Source of the DNA: Hoplostethus atlanticus
Taxonomy: Eukaryota; Chordata; Actinopteri; Trachichthyiformes; Trachichthyidae
Assembly: GCA_034670405.1 (NCBI GenBank)
Contig: JAXDDX010000189.1
Location: forward strand, 566,501 to 630,500
Length of the DNA stretch: 64,000 nt
Direction: 5' to 3'
A model generated the notes under the pieces. It was not told the origin of the DNA. It saw only the letters and a list, made by a program, of their open reading frames with translations, and did not search any database. Made by a program: the position numbers and the translations under genes. Of this stretch, positions 1-11,640 are shown piece by piece (within the stretch, counting starts at the first letter, position 1; every line of letters begins with the position of its first letter).

Positions 1-198
1 CTCTCATAATCACATTTCCTTACCTGCTGGGTGTCTGTATGTGTTTGCACATGTCCGTGTGTACGTCCTCAGTGTGCCATTTGTTGTGTGTATGTTTAAT
101 GTGTGTGTGATCAACATGATGACCTAGCAGTTGTCATTGATTTCAGCCAGGTCCTGTTGAGATGCAGTGTGTTGGGATAGTAATGTCCACTGAGGCAG

Positions 199-243
199 GC
201 AGAGAGAGAGAGAGAGAGAGGGAGGAAGACACAGTGGGTAGTG

Positions 244-281
<38 letters not shown>

Positions 282-426
282 GCGTGAATGAGAGAGAGAG
301 AGGGGGAGAGGCAAGAGAGAGGGAGAGAGAAAGAGAGTAAGGATAGAGATATAGTGAGAGCAACTAGTGAAAACAAGTGTCTTTGTGTGTGTGTGGGGGG
401 GGAGAGAGAGAGAGAGAGAGAGAGAG
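199..426. repeat. (GA)n-rich imperfect microsatellite
   Basis: Several AG runs of 10-20 units are separated by short interruptions. The long open frames on the minus strand here (Leu-Ser repeats) are readings of this tract, not genes. Confidence 0.9.
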
Positions 427-931
427 AAAACGAGTTTCGGACAGATAGCCTTAGGATCTGAATTCTCATAGAATATAATCATGTGAAGATCACATCACAT
501 CATAGCACACTAACCGACTAGCCTCAGGACGAGCTAAAGCGCAGCCCTTCCCCCTCCAACAACCTTAAGGCAATAGGCTGTACTGTAGCTAGCTTGTGCG
601 GAGACCTATTTTTGGACCCTATGACTTACTTACTCCTGCATGTATTGTGAGAAATTATTAAATAATAATAATAAAGAAAATCAATTTCAGCCCCGCCGTG
701 TTGTTAATATTTTACAACCGCTCCTCATTGCTTTGCGGTGTTCAGTTGACTAAAGTCGGGATTTGTATTCAAACTGTTACTTGTACTGTGTAGCGCTCTG
801 CAAAAGCAGCCCATTGATGTTCATTCCAAGTTAACAAGGTAATTGTATTTGGAGGGGACAGCCTATTTGATGCATGGATGCCGTCTTCATCTAACACCCT
901 CAGAATGGAGGGTTCGTGTTCACCCTTTTCC

Positions 932-1021
932 AGGTACTGTAACTAATACATGGACATTTCTCTATGCAGATAGACAATTAGGCGACATGTCGGTCTAGGA
1001 TATATGGTATTCAATTAAGAC
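932..1021. repeat. Unclassified dispersed repeat, copy 1
   Basis: This 90-bp block, starting AGGTACTGTAACTAATACA, recurs at 31211-31300 in the same orientation with only scattered differences. Flanks outside the block do not match. I do not recognise the family. Confidence 0.75.
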
Positions 1022-1040
1022 CTAAACAAAGTTTAGGTTT

Positions 1041-1313
1041 AGGGGCGGCTGTGGCTCAGGAGGTAAAGCGGGTCGTCCTCTAATCAGAAGATCAGAGGTT
1101 CGATCCCCGGCTCCTCCTGTCCACATGTCGAAGTGTCCTTGGGCAAGACACTGAACCCCAAATTGCTCCTGATGGTCAGGCCAGCACCTTGCATGGTAGC
1201 TCACTGACATCGGTGTGTGAGTGTGTGTGTGAATGGGTGAATGAGAGGCATATACTGTAAAGCGCTTTGGATAAAAGTCCAAATGCAGTCCATTTACCAT
1301 TTAAACTCAGGTG
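1041..1313 (+). mobile_element. tRNA-derived SINE
   Basis: The head is tRNA-like, with an A-box-like TGGCTCAGGAGGT and a B-box GGTTCGATCCCCG. It is followed by the GTCCTTGGGCAAGACACTGA segment typical of a widespread teleost SINE and a LINE-related 3' tail (AAAGCGCTTTGGATAAAAG). The acceptor arm does not pair and the tRNA part is fused to the tail, so it is not a functional tRNA. Confidence 0.85.
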
Positions 1314-1496
1314 GAAGCATTAACACAGGTCCAAGACTGTCAAAAAGGTTTCAAGGCTATTACGTTTAGCTATCTCGGCTTTACATTAAATTTAAAAACT
1401 GATGTTTATATCGTATCTGCCTCAACAAAACACCCGGCCATCAACCTGCTAATGGCATGTTATGTATCATAGATAAGAGTCAGGCTGGTGTCAAGT

Positions 1497-1552
1497 ACCT
1501 TTTGTACGTCGCTTTGGATAAAAGCATCTGCTAAATGACTCTAATGTAGTAC
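1497..1552 (+). mobile_element. SINE/LINE 3' tail fragment
   Basis: The stretch with GTCGCTTTGGATAAAAGC then TCTGCTAAATGACT is the 3'-terminal sequence shared by many teleost L2-related retroposons. Only the tail is present. Confidence 0.7.
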
Positions 1553-1893
1553 ACAAAAAAATCTAAGTATAGTACGTCTGGTACCACAAATCACAGAGTT
1601 TAATGCATCTAATGACTTGTTCCTTCGTGTATACACAAGGTGTCTCAATAACTGACTGAGGGAAGAAAGAAGGGATCTGGCAGGTTAGTTAGTGAGTTTA
1701 TCTGCGTAAGATATTTTATCTTGAGCAGACAAACCATTAGAACATTCTGACCACGTTTCTCTACGAGACATGAAGACATGAACTTGTTCTAGTTAGCTAG
1801 CTAAGATGTGAGATGCAGTACAAGTACGGTACAACTCCGTAGCACTTCAGTGGTTTTCTGCCACCAGTTAGTGCGTGGCATGGGATTGGTCTA

Positions 1894-1922
1894 TAGAATA
1901 GAATAGAATAGAATAGAATAGA
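1894..1922. repeat. (TAGAA)n pentanucleotide repeat
   Basis: Five to six AATAG units lie in a row. Confidence 0.9.
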
Positions 1923-2699
1923 GTGGATGTGGAGTTTGAGTTTGACAGAATGGCTACCACTGAAACATCAGAGACTAGAATGAAATAAGCACATTGAATT
2001 CAGTTCTGTCCATCCCATCGTTTTCCATTATCTGACACTTACAATACCAGCAACTTTGTAACCCCAAGCTCTCGGCACTGTAACAAAAACAGTGCTATCC
2101 TGAACAAAGTGGCTTGCTGGGCTGTCTCAGCTTTCTCTGTGAACCCGGCGATGGCCTGGGAGTGTAATCTGTCCCCATTTTAGGATGTATGGCAGGCAGG
2201 GACCAAGCGTAATCTGGCCTGTGATAGCTAGCGAGCTAGCTTTAATCACTGGAGACGGGGTTGTTGTGTTGAGGATGGGCTAGCGCCACCAGAACAAATC
2301 ACAGAGGGGAGATTCATTGTGAGTGCTGTTGTGGAGCAACTATCTCTCTGAAACATGCCCGGCGCAGAGCTGAACGACATTTAAAAACCCCACAGAGAGG
2401 TGGGGAGAGAGCTGGATGCTGGATGAGTGTGTGTTTATGTGAGAGAGTGATGCTGAGAGCCTGGAGCATATCCACTCAACAGTCAAGTGTTTCATTGCTG
2501 CTTTTAGCAGAATGCTGGACTTTGCAGTTGAATGCAGTGAATTCACACCACGGAACCAGAGGATCAATGCGTGTGTGTGTCTGTGTGTGTCTGAGAATGA
2601 AGTGTTTGCGGGAGGCCTTGAAAGCAAAATTAATGAATGATCTGCCATTTGGTTGATGATTACATAATGGGTTCTGGGCAGACCACAGTATATCGAGTA

Positions 2700-2848
2700 C
2701 ATAGTTCTGGTAGGGAGGGAGGGAGGGAGAGAGATGATAATAATAATTATTATTATATTATAATGTTATTATATAGTATATTAAAATATTATTATATATT
2801 ATTATATTATTATAATACTATCAATATATTGTATATATTTTATTAATC

Positions 2849-2881
<33 letters not shown>

Positions 2882-2945
2882 ATAATAATAATAATACTGT
2901 ATATGTATTATAGATTGTATTATTTAAAAAATATTAGTTTTTATG
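2700..2945. repeat. GGGA tract and AT-rich (TTA/TAA)n region
   Basis: A short GGGA run is followed by about 180 bp of almost pure A/T with ATT and AAT trinucleotide runs. Confidence 0.85.
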
Positions 2946-2989
2946 TTTTTTTCATGTGTTCATTGCTGTTCATACTAGTGTTGCTGTGC

Positions 2990-3165
2990 GAGCGAAAGAG
3001 AGAGAGGGCAAGAGAGACAGAGAGCGAGAGAAAGACTGAAAGAATGATAAAGACTGATAAAGAGGCTAAGAGAGACAGAGATACTGAAAGAGAGGAAGAC
3101 TGATAGAGAGGGTGAGAGAAAGAGTGAAGAAGAGAGGGATAGGGTGACAATGAGGGCTTGGGTTG
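2990..3165. repeat. Purine-rich GA/GAGA degenerate tract
   Basis: AGAGAGA motifs are interspersed with GACA and GATA. The open frames here are low complexity. Confidence 0.8.
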
Positions 3166-4850
3166 ATAGATACAAAGCCTATTGTCGAACACATTTCCCG
3201 CCTGTTTTATGAGGTGCTTGGGAGCTCCTCTATAAGAGTCAGATCATCAGCATTTGTGATACGTCAAAAAATGTATTTCAATCAGACCTGAGTATTGACG
3301 GATGACATGGATTGAGTGCAAAATATCACAAAAAGTTGAAGCTACTTGAACTTTTTATAGAGTGGAGGTGAACATCATCTGCTAATGGACTTCATCTGGC
3401 AATGACATCTGTACAGGTCTCTGTCCATGTGGGCTCTGCAATGCCCAGCAGGGGGAAAAATGGAGGAACAGATTCTCAACAGTGTCCATGTTGGAAATGT
3501 GAAGAATGCTTCAACACAACACAACCTAGGTGGTTTCAACGCACATTTGTCAGATGCGAAATGTCCCACATGAACGCCACTTAAGTTAACACATGAATTC
3601 AATATTTTGCTGTGAACAGGTGGAGTTTTTAAAGTCAACATAGTTTCACTCACGCCAATCATGCTCACCCCCTTACCCCACCCCTCCACCTGAGCACCTA
3701 CAAAGCACTAGCGCACTTGTTGTCTTCAAAACATAAACAAACGAGCAGCCTCGGAGGCCTGCCTCATTCCCGCACGATTGAACTATAATGCTCCTGAATG
3801 CAGATAAAAAATGCATTTCCCATTCTGTATTCTTCCAGACATAAAGGTTGGGCCTCCGTGACAAGATAAGGAATTATGGGAAGGAGTTTCGAGTTGTGAA
3901 GAAACCCCATTTGGCCCAATCCTCAGACAGTACACAGTTTTTGTAAGAGTGTATTGTAACTCCAAAGTGTGTTGCACTTAAACTTGGTCCCCAAATACTT
4001 TGGAGGAAATTGGTTGTTGCCTATATGATTAAACTGATGTCTTCCTCAATCCTTGCGATGTAAGCAGGGATGTAGTGGAGGATAACCCCACCCAAACACC
4101 TCTTTGTTTGCAGAGTAGAGTTGAACCACCTGTTTAAGCTGACACATGGCTTGAAATGAGTTCAGTTCATAGTACACATCACAGTAATCGGTATCAAACA
4201 TTATATGAGGATAGGAAATAAAACATATCTGCAGAAAGCAACGTTTCTGTGATGATCACCGATCGGCGGTCATCGTTTACCACAGTTTATCGACCTCATT
4301 TCACCAGCTGTCTCATGGTTGAAAAAGGAAAGAAAGTTGCAGATGGAGTGATAGAAATGAAGGGAGGGAAAAATTGAGGGAGAGGAGAGCAGAGAAGAAT
4401 CAGGTCTTGAAATGACGATCTAGTCAAGCCCCCCCATGGCTGAAACAAATTGTCGGTTTCCTCAACATTTCCGCTGAAGAGGGAGCAGCATTGCCGGCAG
4501 TAGTGCAGTAAATGTTGTGTAAATGTGATGTTTAAGGATTTCTACGACGGCTACATCTGTACGTCCAGATTTTTCATTGTCATACAATCTCCCATATTGT
4601 GATTCAAATGGGTTATGTGGCAAATTGGTTTCAGCTCCACGGCGAAATTATGACTCTCTCCAGCACTATTAAAATTATTATTAAACCAAATAATGTGGGA
4701 ATCCGATCCTTCCAGCTTTCCAAATGGGCCAAATTAAAATGTTCGTTGTAACTGGAAGCGAGCCATTCAATTAAGTGAGGTCATTCAAATCGGAATTTAA
4801 TTGCCAGCCAAGTCATTACAAAAAGTTGATGTCAGTTTGAACCCCTCACC

Positions 4851-5037
4851 TCTCCTCTCCTCTCCTCTCCTCTCCTCTCCTCTCCTCTCCTCTCCTATTT
4901 TTCCTTCGTCCTGTTTTATCCCTTCCTGTCCCTTCCCTCTTATGCTCTTTTCTTTCTCTTCTCCCCTCCTCCTCTCCTCCATTCATCTCCTCTCCCCCCC
5001 CCCACCTGTCTTACACCCCCCCCCCCTCCCCTTCTCT
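4851..5037. repeat. (TCTCC)9 minisatellite followed by C/T-rich tract with poly-C runs
   Basis: Nine TCTCC units run to 4896. They are followed by C/T-rich DNA and two C8-C9 runs. Confidence 0.9.
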
Positions 5038-5215
5038 GTTTCAGGTGACAACGGGGTGAGAGTCTAGGGCGATGTAGGACAAATGAATTAACAGCATCAG
5101 ATTAAATAGGATTACTCCACTCAGTGACTGAGAGGGGCTCGGTGCCCCTAATGAATTATGTAAGCACAAGGAGCCCTGACCAGATTTAATGGCATGCCAC
5201 TGAGCTGCTCGTGGG

Positions 5216-5216
<1 letters not shown>

Positions 5217-5278
<62 letters not shown>
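5217..5278. repeat. (TG)31 microsatellite
   Basis: Uninterrupted TG dinucleotides, able in principle to adopt Z-DNA. Shorter TG runs follow at 5412-5430 and 5446-5458. Confidence 0.95.
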
Positions 5279-5279
<1 letters not shown>

Positions 5280-5581
5280 ACCAGGTTGGGGGGTGGGAAG
5301 GGGTTGCAGTGTCAAACAGGAAAGGGCAAGTACAGGGTATTATGCTTTGGCAAGGAATAATGCAATGCAAAGGAATACAGAGATGCAAGTCAGACAAACA
5401 AAAACAATCCAGTGTGTGTGTGTGTGTGTGTTGTACATGTAGTGGATGTGTGTGTGTGATGTGTTTTTGTGAGTCTTCACCTGTGGGTTAATTGTGTGTG
5501 CATTTGTGTGTCATGTCTGTTTGAGTCTGTGTGCAACAAGGTGCCATATGCAAGGATGAAAGCACCGACCCTATATAGAAG

Positions 5582-5583
<2 letters not shown>

Positions 5584-5617
<34 letters not shown>
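5584..5617. repeat. (AC)17 microsatellite
   Basis: Uninterrupted AC dinucleotides. Confidence 0.95.
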
Positions 5618-5618
<1 letters not shown>

Positions 5619-5734
5619 ATAACACAAACACATATGGAAAGTGTCCCAGGATTGCACCTCGTTGGCCTATTACATTACATAAATATTGTTAGAATTATCT
5701 CCCACTTGCCTTCTTCTCTAAATTCCTTGTTGAT

Positions 5735-5935
5735 GAGGAAAGACAGAGAAAAACAAGAGAAGAGAAACGGAGAAGACAGTGATGAAGTGAGTGAAACGGA
5801 AACAGCAAGAAAGTAAGGACGAGAGGGGAGGTAGATTAGAAGACGAGGATGGAGTCGAGAGGGTAGAAAGGAGGAAGGAGAGAGACGTGAGAGGAGGAAG
5901 GGGAGGATAAAAAGATGAAGAAAGCAATCTAGTTG
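5735..5935. repeat. Purine-rich degenerate tract
   Basis: GA-rich imperfect sequence, opening low-complexity frames on both strands. Confidence 0.7.
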
Positions 5936-6045
5936 GCAGAGAGGTGAGAGCTTTTGTTAGATTATTTTTCACGAATGAAGCATTCATCGTTTAGCTGAAT
6001 GCTGATGTATAATAGGAATATAGTGATAATAACAATGTATTACAG

Positions 6046-6046
<1 letters not shown>

Positions 6047-6077
<31 letters not shown>
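6047..6077. repeat. (CA)n microsatellite
   Basis: About 15 uninterrupted CA units. An interrupted CA cluster also occurs at 6392-6433. Confidence 0.95.
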
Positions 6078-6080
<3 letters not shown>

Positions 6081-8279
6081 AACACACCAGTCCAATGAGT
6101 CAGAGAATGTATTACTATGCAGAGAGTGGCTTGTTGGTTTCTGCTTCATTTACCCATCCGTCGGCAGCCTGGAAAAATAACAGTGTCTGGGTGCACGCAT
6201 GCATGTGTGTGTGCATAATTGTATTGGGTGAGATTTTGTGACTGCCTGGATGTGGGTATTGCCTGAGTGAGCGAGCGAGGGAGAGAGAGAGAGAGAGCGG
6301 AGAGAGATCAGAGAAAATGAGAGGTTATAATGAAATCATTGATTGCTGCACCCCCAGCTAGTGGGGTCATTGTGATTAAGTGTGATTAGGCCACACACAC
6401 ACACACACGCAGACACACACACACTCACACAAACATTGATGTTGAGGACATGTGGCTAAATGAAGCTGAAATCAGCACTGCTCCGCCTGCATGATAATTC
6501 ACTATGACTATATTACTGGTGTGTATTGTAAATTCTCATAATTTCCTTTGATTGCACTCTTTTACAACACAAACAGACAGCAGGTCCTGTTTCACCCAAA
6601 ACGAGGACTTCTGGATTTTTCTTTTTTGTTGAGAATTTGGTCTTTTCTTTTTCTTTCTTTTTATTTCACACGGGGTTAACACAACAATCTGTTCTATTCC
6701 CCTTTCTGTTGAAGCTGGGGTTTTTAAATTAAGACATGTTGATGTACTTTAACTAAAAATGTTCCTTTTGGCAACTTACAGCAGCACAAAAACAGAACTA
6801 AAAACCTGACTAACTGTGAAATCTTTTTTCTGTAAAACACAGTATAGTATAAGTGCCTTACAGCTCCAGTGGCAGCAACAGGAGTCTAACACAATTAACT
6901 GTCCATGATTTTGTTGTTCTTAATGGCATCCAGAACTGTACTGGAGTTGAACTGGAAAGCAGCCTATGTGTTATTGTGTTACAGTTCATTTTTGATTACA
7001 TCAAAAAAAAAAGGCTGTTCTAGTTAAGCCTGTGAAAATCATAAATCTCAGAGATTTGATACAGCCTTTCCAAATGCACCACCTCAACTGCATTTTACTA
7101 CATTTTTGCCTACAGTGGATATCCCGGCTCAGATGTCTCAGGTTATTCCAGACAAAATTTCCACATCATGGACAAATTCCCTCGGCGTGAATGATGCTCG
7201 CTCATCTTGGTTTATTCAGTGAGAAAGAGTTATGGTGGATTAAATTCCTTGACGGAGAGTCTGACCCTCTGCCTGGGTTCTGTCGGTGTCAGAAATGTTG
7301 AGCCATATTCTTGCTGTCTGCCCGCGACGATGCTCTACTGGCGAGTGACTACTGTGCTGATCGCTCCCTGTGGTATGGTTGAAAATGACACCCAGCTGTG
7401 GCAGGCCAACCACTCAAACCATATTACAAGGGGCTGCGGTTCTCAACACAGTGATGTGAGCAGCTTTGATTTCAGGGGCATCTGAGGGAGCTGGTGGTGG
7501 GAACTACCTGGTATGGGGCGGGAGCTCTTCATACAAATACAGTCCAGTGTCCAAAATGTACTTTTTGCTCACCTGCCAAGGGCTGGTAAACTAAAAAAAT
7601 ACCTGACAAGATTATTCTTTACGAGGTGGCCTCACACCTGCTATGAGGCACATGGGAATAATGTTAAGTTTCAATTAAAGTTAGTGCTAGTTAATCATCT
7701 AGACGGCGGGGAAACAGATGTGTAACAGACATTGTGTAGAGCCAGGTTAACCAGTTGGCTTCCAGTCAGAGAGTGTATGGTGGCCAGCAGGAGTTTGAGA
7801 ACAGAGAGGACCGAAGACTGTGCATGTCATTGTCTCAAAAAATAAATCAGATCTTTTGGCATGTGGAGCTTGGTGGGTGTTTCATATAATATACTCTCTC
7901 ATCACACAAACACACATATCTACGATCTTTTGTACTCCTTCACACACTGAAATGCACACATACACCCGGAACACACACACGCCTATTACTGATAAGTGAC
8001 GTCGGGTTAGCGCTCCAATGCTAGCCCCTGTGCTCTGTGCCATATGTGCTGCGTAGGGCCTGTCAACTTGATTTGGTTCAGAGATCACACTGTGTAACAC
8101 CACACCAGATGTGGCCCGCTTGCTAATTAACAGAGAATAGAAAGATCTGCCAGAGACAGTGAAATATGTGATGGAGGGAAAGAGAGATGGAAGGAAGGGA
8201 AAAAAGGGAGAGAGAAGAAAAGAGGTTGGGGTGGAGAGAAGGGAGGGAGAATGTGGGTTTAGGTTTCATCAAGCATGCA

Positions 8280-8500
8280 CACACATGTATAATCAATTGA
8301 ACAAACTCATACTCACACATACATTTACCCACATATATACATAGACATGCTCACACATGCACTCAAACTTGCACGTGCTTACACAAGATCACACACGCAT
8401 ACACACACACACACACAAGTGAAAATGTCTGTATACACAAACATACAACAGAGTGACGTACACACAGAAATGACCTTGCATGCCAACACACACACACACA
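8280..8500. repeat. Interrupted CA-rich cluster
   Basis: CA runs mixed with CATA and CACG, including pure runs at about 8399-8418 and 8486-8502. Frames rich in His-Thr across it are not genes. Confidence 0.8.
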
Positions 8501-8502
8501 CA

Positions 8503-8906
8503 AGCTATGTTTCCATCCAACTGACGTGCAGATGAACCCATCAGCTGGGTTGAAGCGAATAGGCTTCCTTATTGCAAGGCTTTCAAGAATTGATTAGTGT
8601 GTGAAGATGAAAAACAAGAAATGCAATATTGTAAAGCCCCAACTAATGACCATACAACCACGATGGACACCGTGGGAGCAACAGCAGGTACAACATTTCT
8701 GGGAGGTCATGGTGGACAGATATTTTACAGACGGCATTTCAGAACAGCCCAAAAAGAAAAATCTGCTTCAAGCAAGCGCAATATTGAGATATTGCGATAT
8801 TGAGGAAGTTTCATTGAATATTGCTGTTTCCATCAGCATTTTCTTATTCAATATAAACCATAATTCCCCCCAAAAACAAAAATACTTGGATGGAAACCCA
8901 GCTATG
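8503..8906. mobile_element. MITE-like element with TTTCCATCCAA terminal inverted repeats
   Basis: TTTCCATCCAA at 8510-8520 is the inverse of TTGGATGGAAA at 8886-8896. The heptamer AGCTATG lies just outside each end (8503-8509 and 8900-8906) and is a candidate target-site duplication. The TTTCCATCCAA end is common in teleost non-autonomous DNA elements. No transposase is encoded. The open frames inside are not recognised. Confidence 0.7.
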
Positions 8907-8917
8907 CTCCCCCCTCT

Positions 8918-8978
8918 CTCTCTCTCTCTCTCTCCATCTCTCAAACAGACACACACACACACACGTGCACACACACAC
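8918..8978. repeat. (TC)n and (CA)n microsatellites
   Basis: A TC run at 8918-8937 is followed by CA runs to 8978. Confidence 0.9.
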
Positions 8979-9135
8979 TCATATGCACTCATACACGCCG
9001 TTTAATCTATCCAATTAAGGTTCTGTGCTGTCCTGTTGGAGAGCAAGCTGGTCTGGTCGCTATGATAATTAGAAAAGCTCATATATTGATAATCCCTTGG
9101 TTTGGCCTGTGATTTCTTTTCTCCTTTAAGCCACT

Positions 9136-9138
<3 letters not shown>

Positions 9139-9169
<31 letters not shown>
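9139..9169. repeat. (AC)n microsatellite
   Basis: About 15 uninterrupted AC units. Confidence 0.95.
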
Positions 9170-9171
<2 letters not shown>

Positions 9172-9500
9172 TAGAGAGAATGAGTTCTCTATGAATGAGT
9201 ACCTCAGTCTTAGGCTTACAATCTTAAGAGGCCATTTGCCTCCGGTCAAGCCCTCATTAAATGACAGGCCGGTGAACAATAAAACATAGACCTGGATGGA
9301 CAGTAGGATTCCACCAGTACACATTTTTTCATGCTGATACCGATACTCATATCTTTGGACTGAAGCTGCCTATAGCCAATACTTTGTGCCAACATTCGAT
9401 ATTTTTACATTTTTCAGTTAAAAAGTATTCAGTGTTTCAAGAGAATATTTTTAGCAGAGTGGAAAAGCCTCTGCGACAGCATTTAGACCATGGGACAATA

Positions 9501-9997
9501 CAGTTTTTCTCAGTCGCTTTAGTACATATCTCGAATCATATCTCTTAGCCATGTTGTCAATATAACAGTGTACTCTGTTGGAAAAAATGGCAAATGATTG
9601 AAAATGCACTTTTTCTGTCTGGCATATATCAATTTCAAAAGACATTTACAACCAATAATTGTTCAAATTGTCAATCATAATTGTTAGTAATTTGCCTAAA
9701 TGTGCTAAAACATTTGCAAATGGTAACAAAGAGAAATGCTCTTTGTTACCATTTGCAAATGGTAACAAAGAGAAATTTTGATCAACATGACATAAACTAT
9801 TGATAATGTAGGAAACAGCAGACAGTTGGACATAATAATTTGCATGAATGTGCCAAAGCATTTGCAATTTGTTCAAAAGAATGAGAAGCTGCTTTTATGA
9901 TGTGCACAAGTGACTAGATGATGTGGCAGTTGAACAAGTAGTTTTGAGAATTTCAATTCTGATCTGAGAAAGCGACCAAAGCGACAGAGAAAAACTG
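9501..9997. mobile_element. TA-flanked MITE (CAGTTTTTCTC ends)
   Basis: The left end CAGTTTTTCTCAGTCGCTTT is matched in inverse orientation by the right end (…AAAGCGACAGAGAAAAACTG), with one mismatch over 20 bases. TA lies immediately outside both ends (9499-9500 and 9998-9999), as expected for Tc1/mariner-type insertion. The 497-bp element encodes no transposase. Its centre holds a 22-bp perfect hairpin at 9712-9760. Confidence 0.85.
9712..9760. repeat. Perfect 22-bp inverted repeat inside the MITE
   Basis: Arms 9712-9733 and 9739-9760 are exact reverse complements with a 5-base loop. Half of the motif (GGTAACAAAGAGAAA) is then repeated once more directly downstream. Confidence 0.9.
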
Positions 9998-10177
9998 TAA
10001 AACTCTAATAACAACAATAACAATAATAACTACAATCAGTTCAGCTCAAGGTTTCCCACAGATAACCAGTGCAGTACTGAGAAATGATACAGTGCATATC
10101 AATCAAACAAAACTCCATCATAACCATCTTATTGGAGGTGGATGACACAGACTGGACAATCTTTAATAAAGGGCAAC

Positions 10178-10204
10178 GACAGACAGACAGACAGACAGAT
10201 AGAC

Positions 10205-10292
<88 letters not shown>

Positions 10293-10329
10293 GGATGGAT
10301 GGATGGATGGATGGATGGATGGATGGATG
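10178..10329. repeat. (GACA)n(GATA)n(GATG)n compound tetranucleotide repeat
   Basis: A run of GACA units passes into about 22 GATA units and then about 10 GATG units. It is probably highly polymorphic. The Ile-Tyr-Leu-Ser frames across it are artefacts. Confidence 0.95.
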
Positions 10330-10569
10330 CACTCCCAAGCTTTTAACACCATGAACATGTGCTGTGACCCTACAGACAGAAACCCTTAGCCTACAGGCCA
10401 TGGGACACGCAGTACCAGCCCTCACAAATCATACAGTGGTCCTCCCAGACAAACATACTCACTTAATAGACATTAGCGTTCAGCAGAAGGTCGATAACTT
10501 CAAGTCCTCCGCAATTGGAGGCACGCAAAAATGTCAGATGGAAATGTCAATAACTGTGTTTCCTGTTTC

Positions 10570-10985
10570 ACTGTGGCCAGATTTTTTCAATCTCTCTTTG
10601 TCTCTTTCTGTACGACTTTCTCTGCTTTCTTATTCCAGTCGGGTAGAGAGAAGCTTCTCGACCCTTGAATCAATTTTGGATCTCTCTCTCTCTGTCACTC
10701 TGTCTTGTTCTCTCTTCGTCTCATTCCCTCCCTGTTTCTCTCTCTTTTGTTGTTAATCCCTATGTCTTTTCTGTCTATCCCTTTCTCTCTCTCCCTCAGT
10801 GTCCTCTCTCCTCTCCCTTTCTCTCGCTGACTGTCTTAGATCAATTCAGCTTTGGCCGTTGTCACCTTCCAGCTCAGGTTGTATTTGAGTCTCTATGCCT
10901 CTCTCTCTCTTTCTCTCTCTCTCTCTCTATTTCATTCTCTCTGCCTCCCACCTCTCTCCCTCTTTGTGTCTTGGATCAATGCAGG
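10570..10985. repeat. CT-rich degenerate tract
   Basis: TCTCTC runs are interspersed with unique sequence. The near-duplicate phrases at 10837-10880 (gatcaattcagctttggcc…gtcacc) and 10974-11010 (gatcaatgcagggtttagcc…gtcaca) suggest an old tandem duplication of ~135 bp. Confidence 0.6.
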
Positions 10986-11212
10986 GTTTAGCCATTGTCA
11001 CAGTCTAGCTCAAGTCGTGTTTTATTGAAGTTGTCAAGGTACTGACCTTTCCCTGTCCAGGGAAAGAAAGAGGGATGCCAGCAGGTATGATGCAGGAAGA
11101 GAGGGATGACCAAGTCGCTTATGATCCCAATCTATCAAAGGAACAGAGAATGGAAGAAGGCTTGGTGTGCTGCCAAGCTATGAGATTCTAACCTACAGCT
11201 CATGAGGATTTT

Positions 11213-11243
11213 GGGGGGGGGGGTTGTTTTGGGGGGGGGTGGG
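11213..11243 (+). other. G-tract cluster, potential G-quadruplex
   Basis: G11, G9 and G3 runs are separated by seven and one bases on the + strand, which fits the G3+N1-7 pattern for quadruplex formation in the transcript or the DNA. Confidence 0.6.
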
Positions 11244-11469
11244 TAGTTTTAGTTTTTAGTTTTTTTTTCTCAGATCTGATCCAAAACCATGTCAAGGTGA
11301 TAGCTCGAGAAAGAGAGCTTTTAAGAGAACACAGCATCTTTGTTTTTGTGCCATCGATTCTTCACCGCAGGTCCCCTGGTCTTGCAGGAAGCTTATACAG
11401 CACTCTTCATCTGAACCCTGCAGTGCCCTCCTCACCCGCTGCCTCCCTACCACTGGTGCTCACCGATGT

Positions 11470-11640
11470 CTCTCTGTTTTTGTGCCGTAAAGCAATCCAG
11501 CAGTATTTGCATGAAATCCGACCCCGGTAGGACGATAAATACAGTTTAGAGGTTCAGTCTTCTCAGTGATGGTCTCATTGGTTTATTAATGTGGTAATGA
11601 TTCATGTTCCAATGCTACATGTAGCTCCTTTAAAACTGAA
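11470..11640. repeat. Unclassified dispersed repeat, copy A
   Basis: Contains TTTTGTGCCGTAAAGCA near 11480 and the palindrome GCTACATGTAGC near 11613. Both motifs recur at 23310-23490, in the opposite order. Confidence 0.45.

Noticed and set aside
111..482. Overlapping Leu-Ser-rich frames on the minus strand
   Set aside because: They translate a (GA)n microsatellite; no domain or splice context.
1043..1115. tRNA gene
   Set aside because: A and B boxes are present but the acceptor stem does not pair and the sequence runs straight into a SINE body.
10041..10425. Repeat protein with Ile-Tyr-Leu-Ser or His-Pro-Ser units
   Set aside because: Direct translation of the GATA/GATG tetranucleotide repeat.
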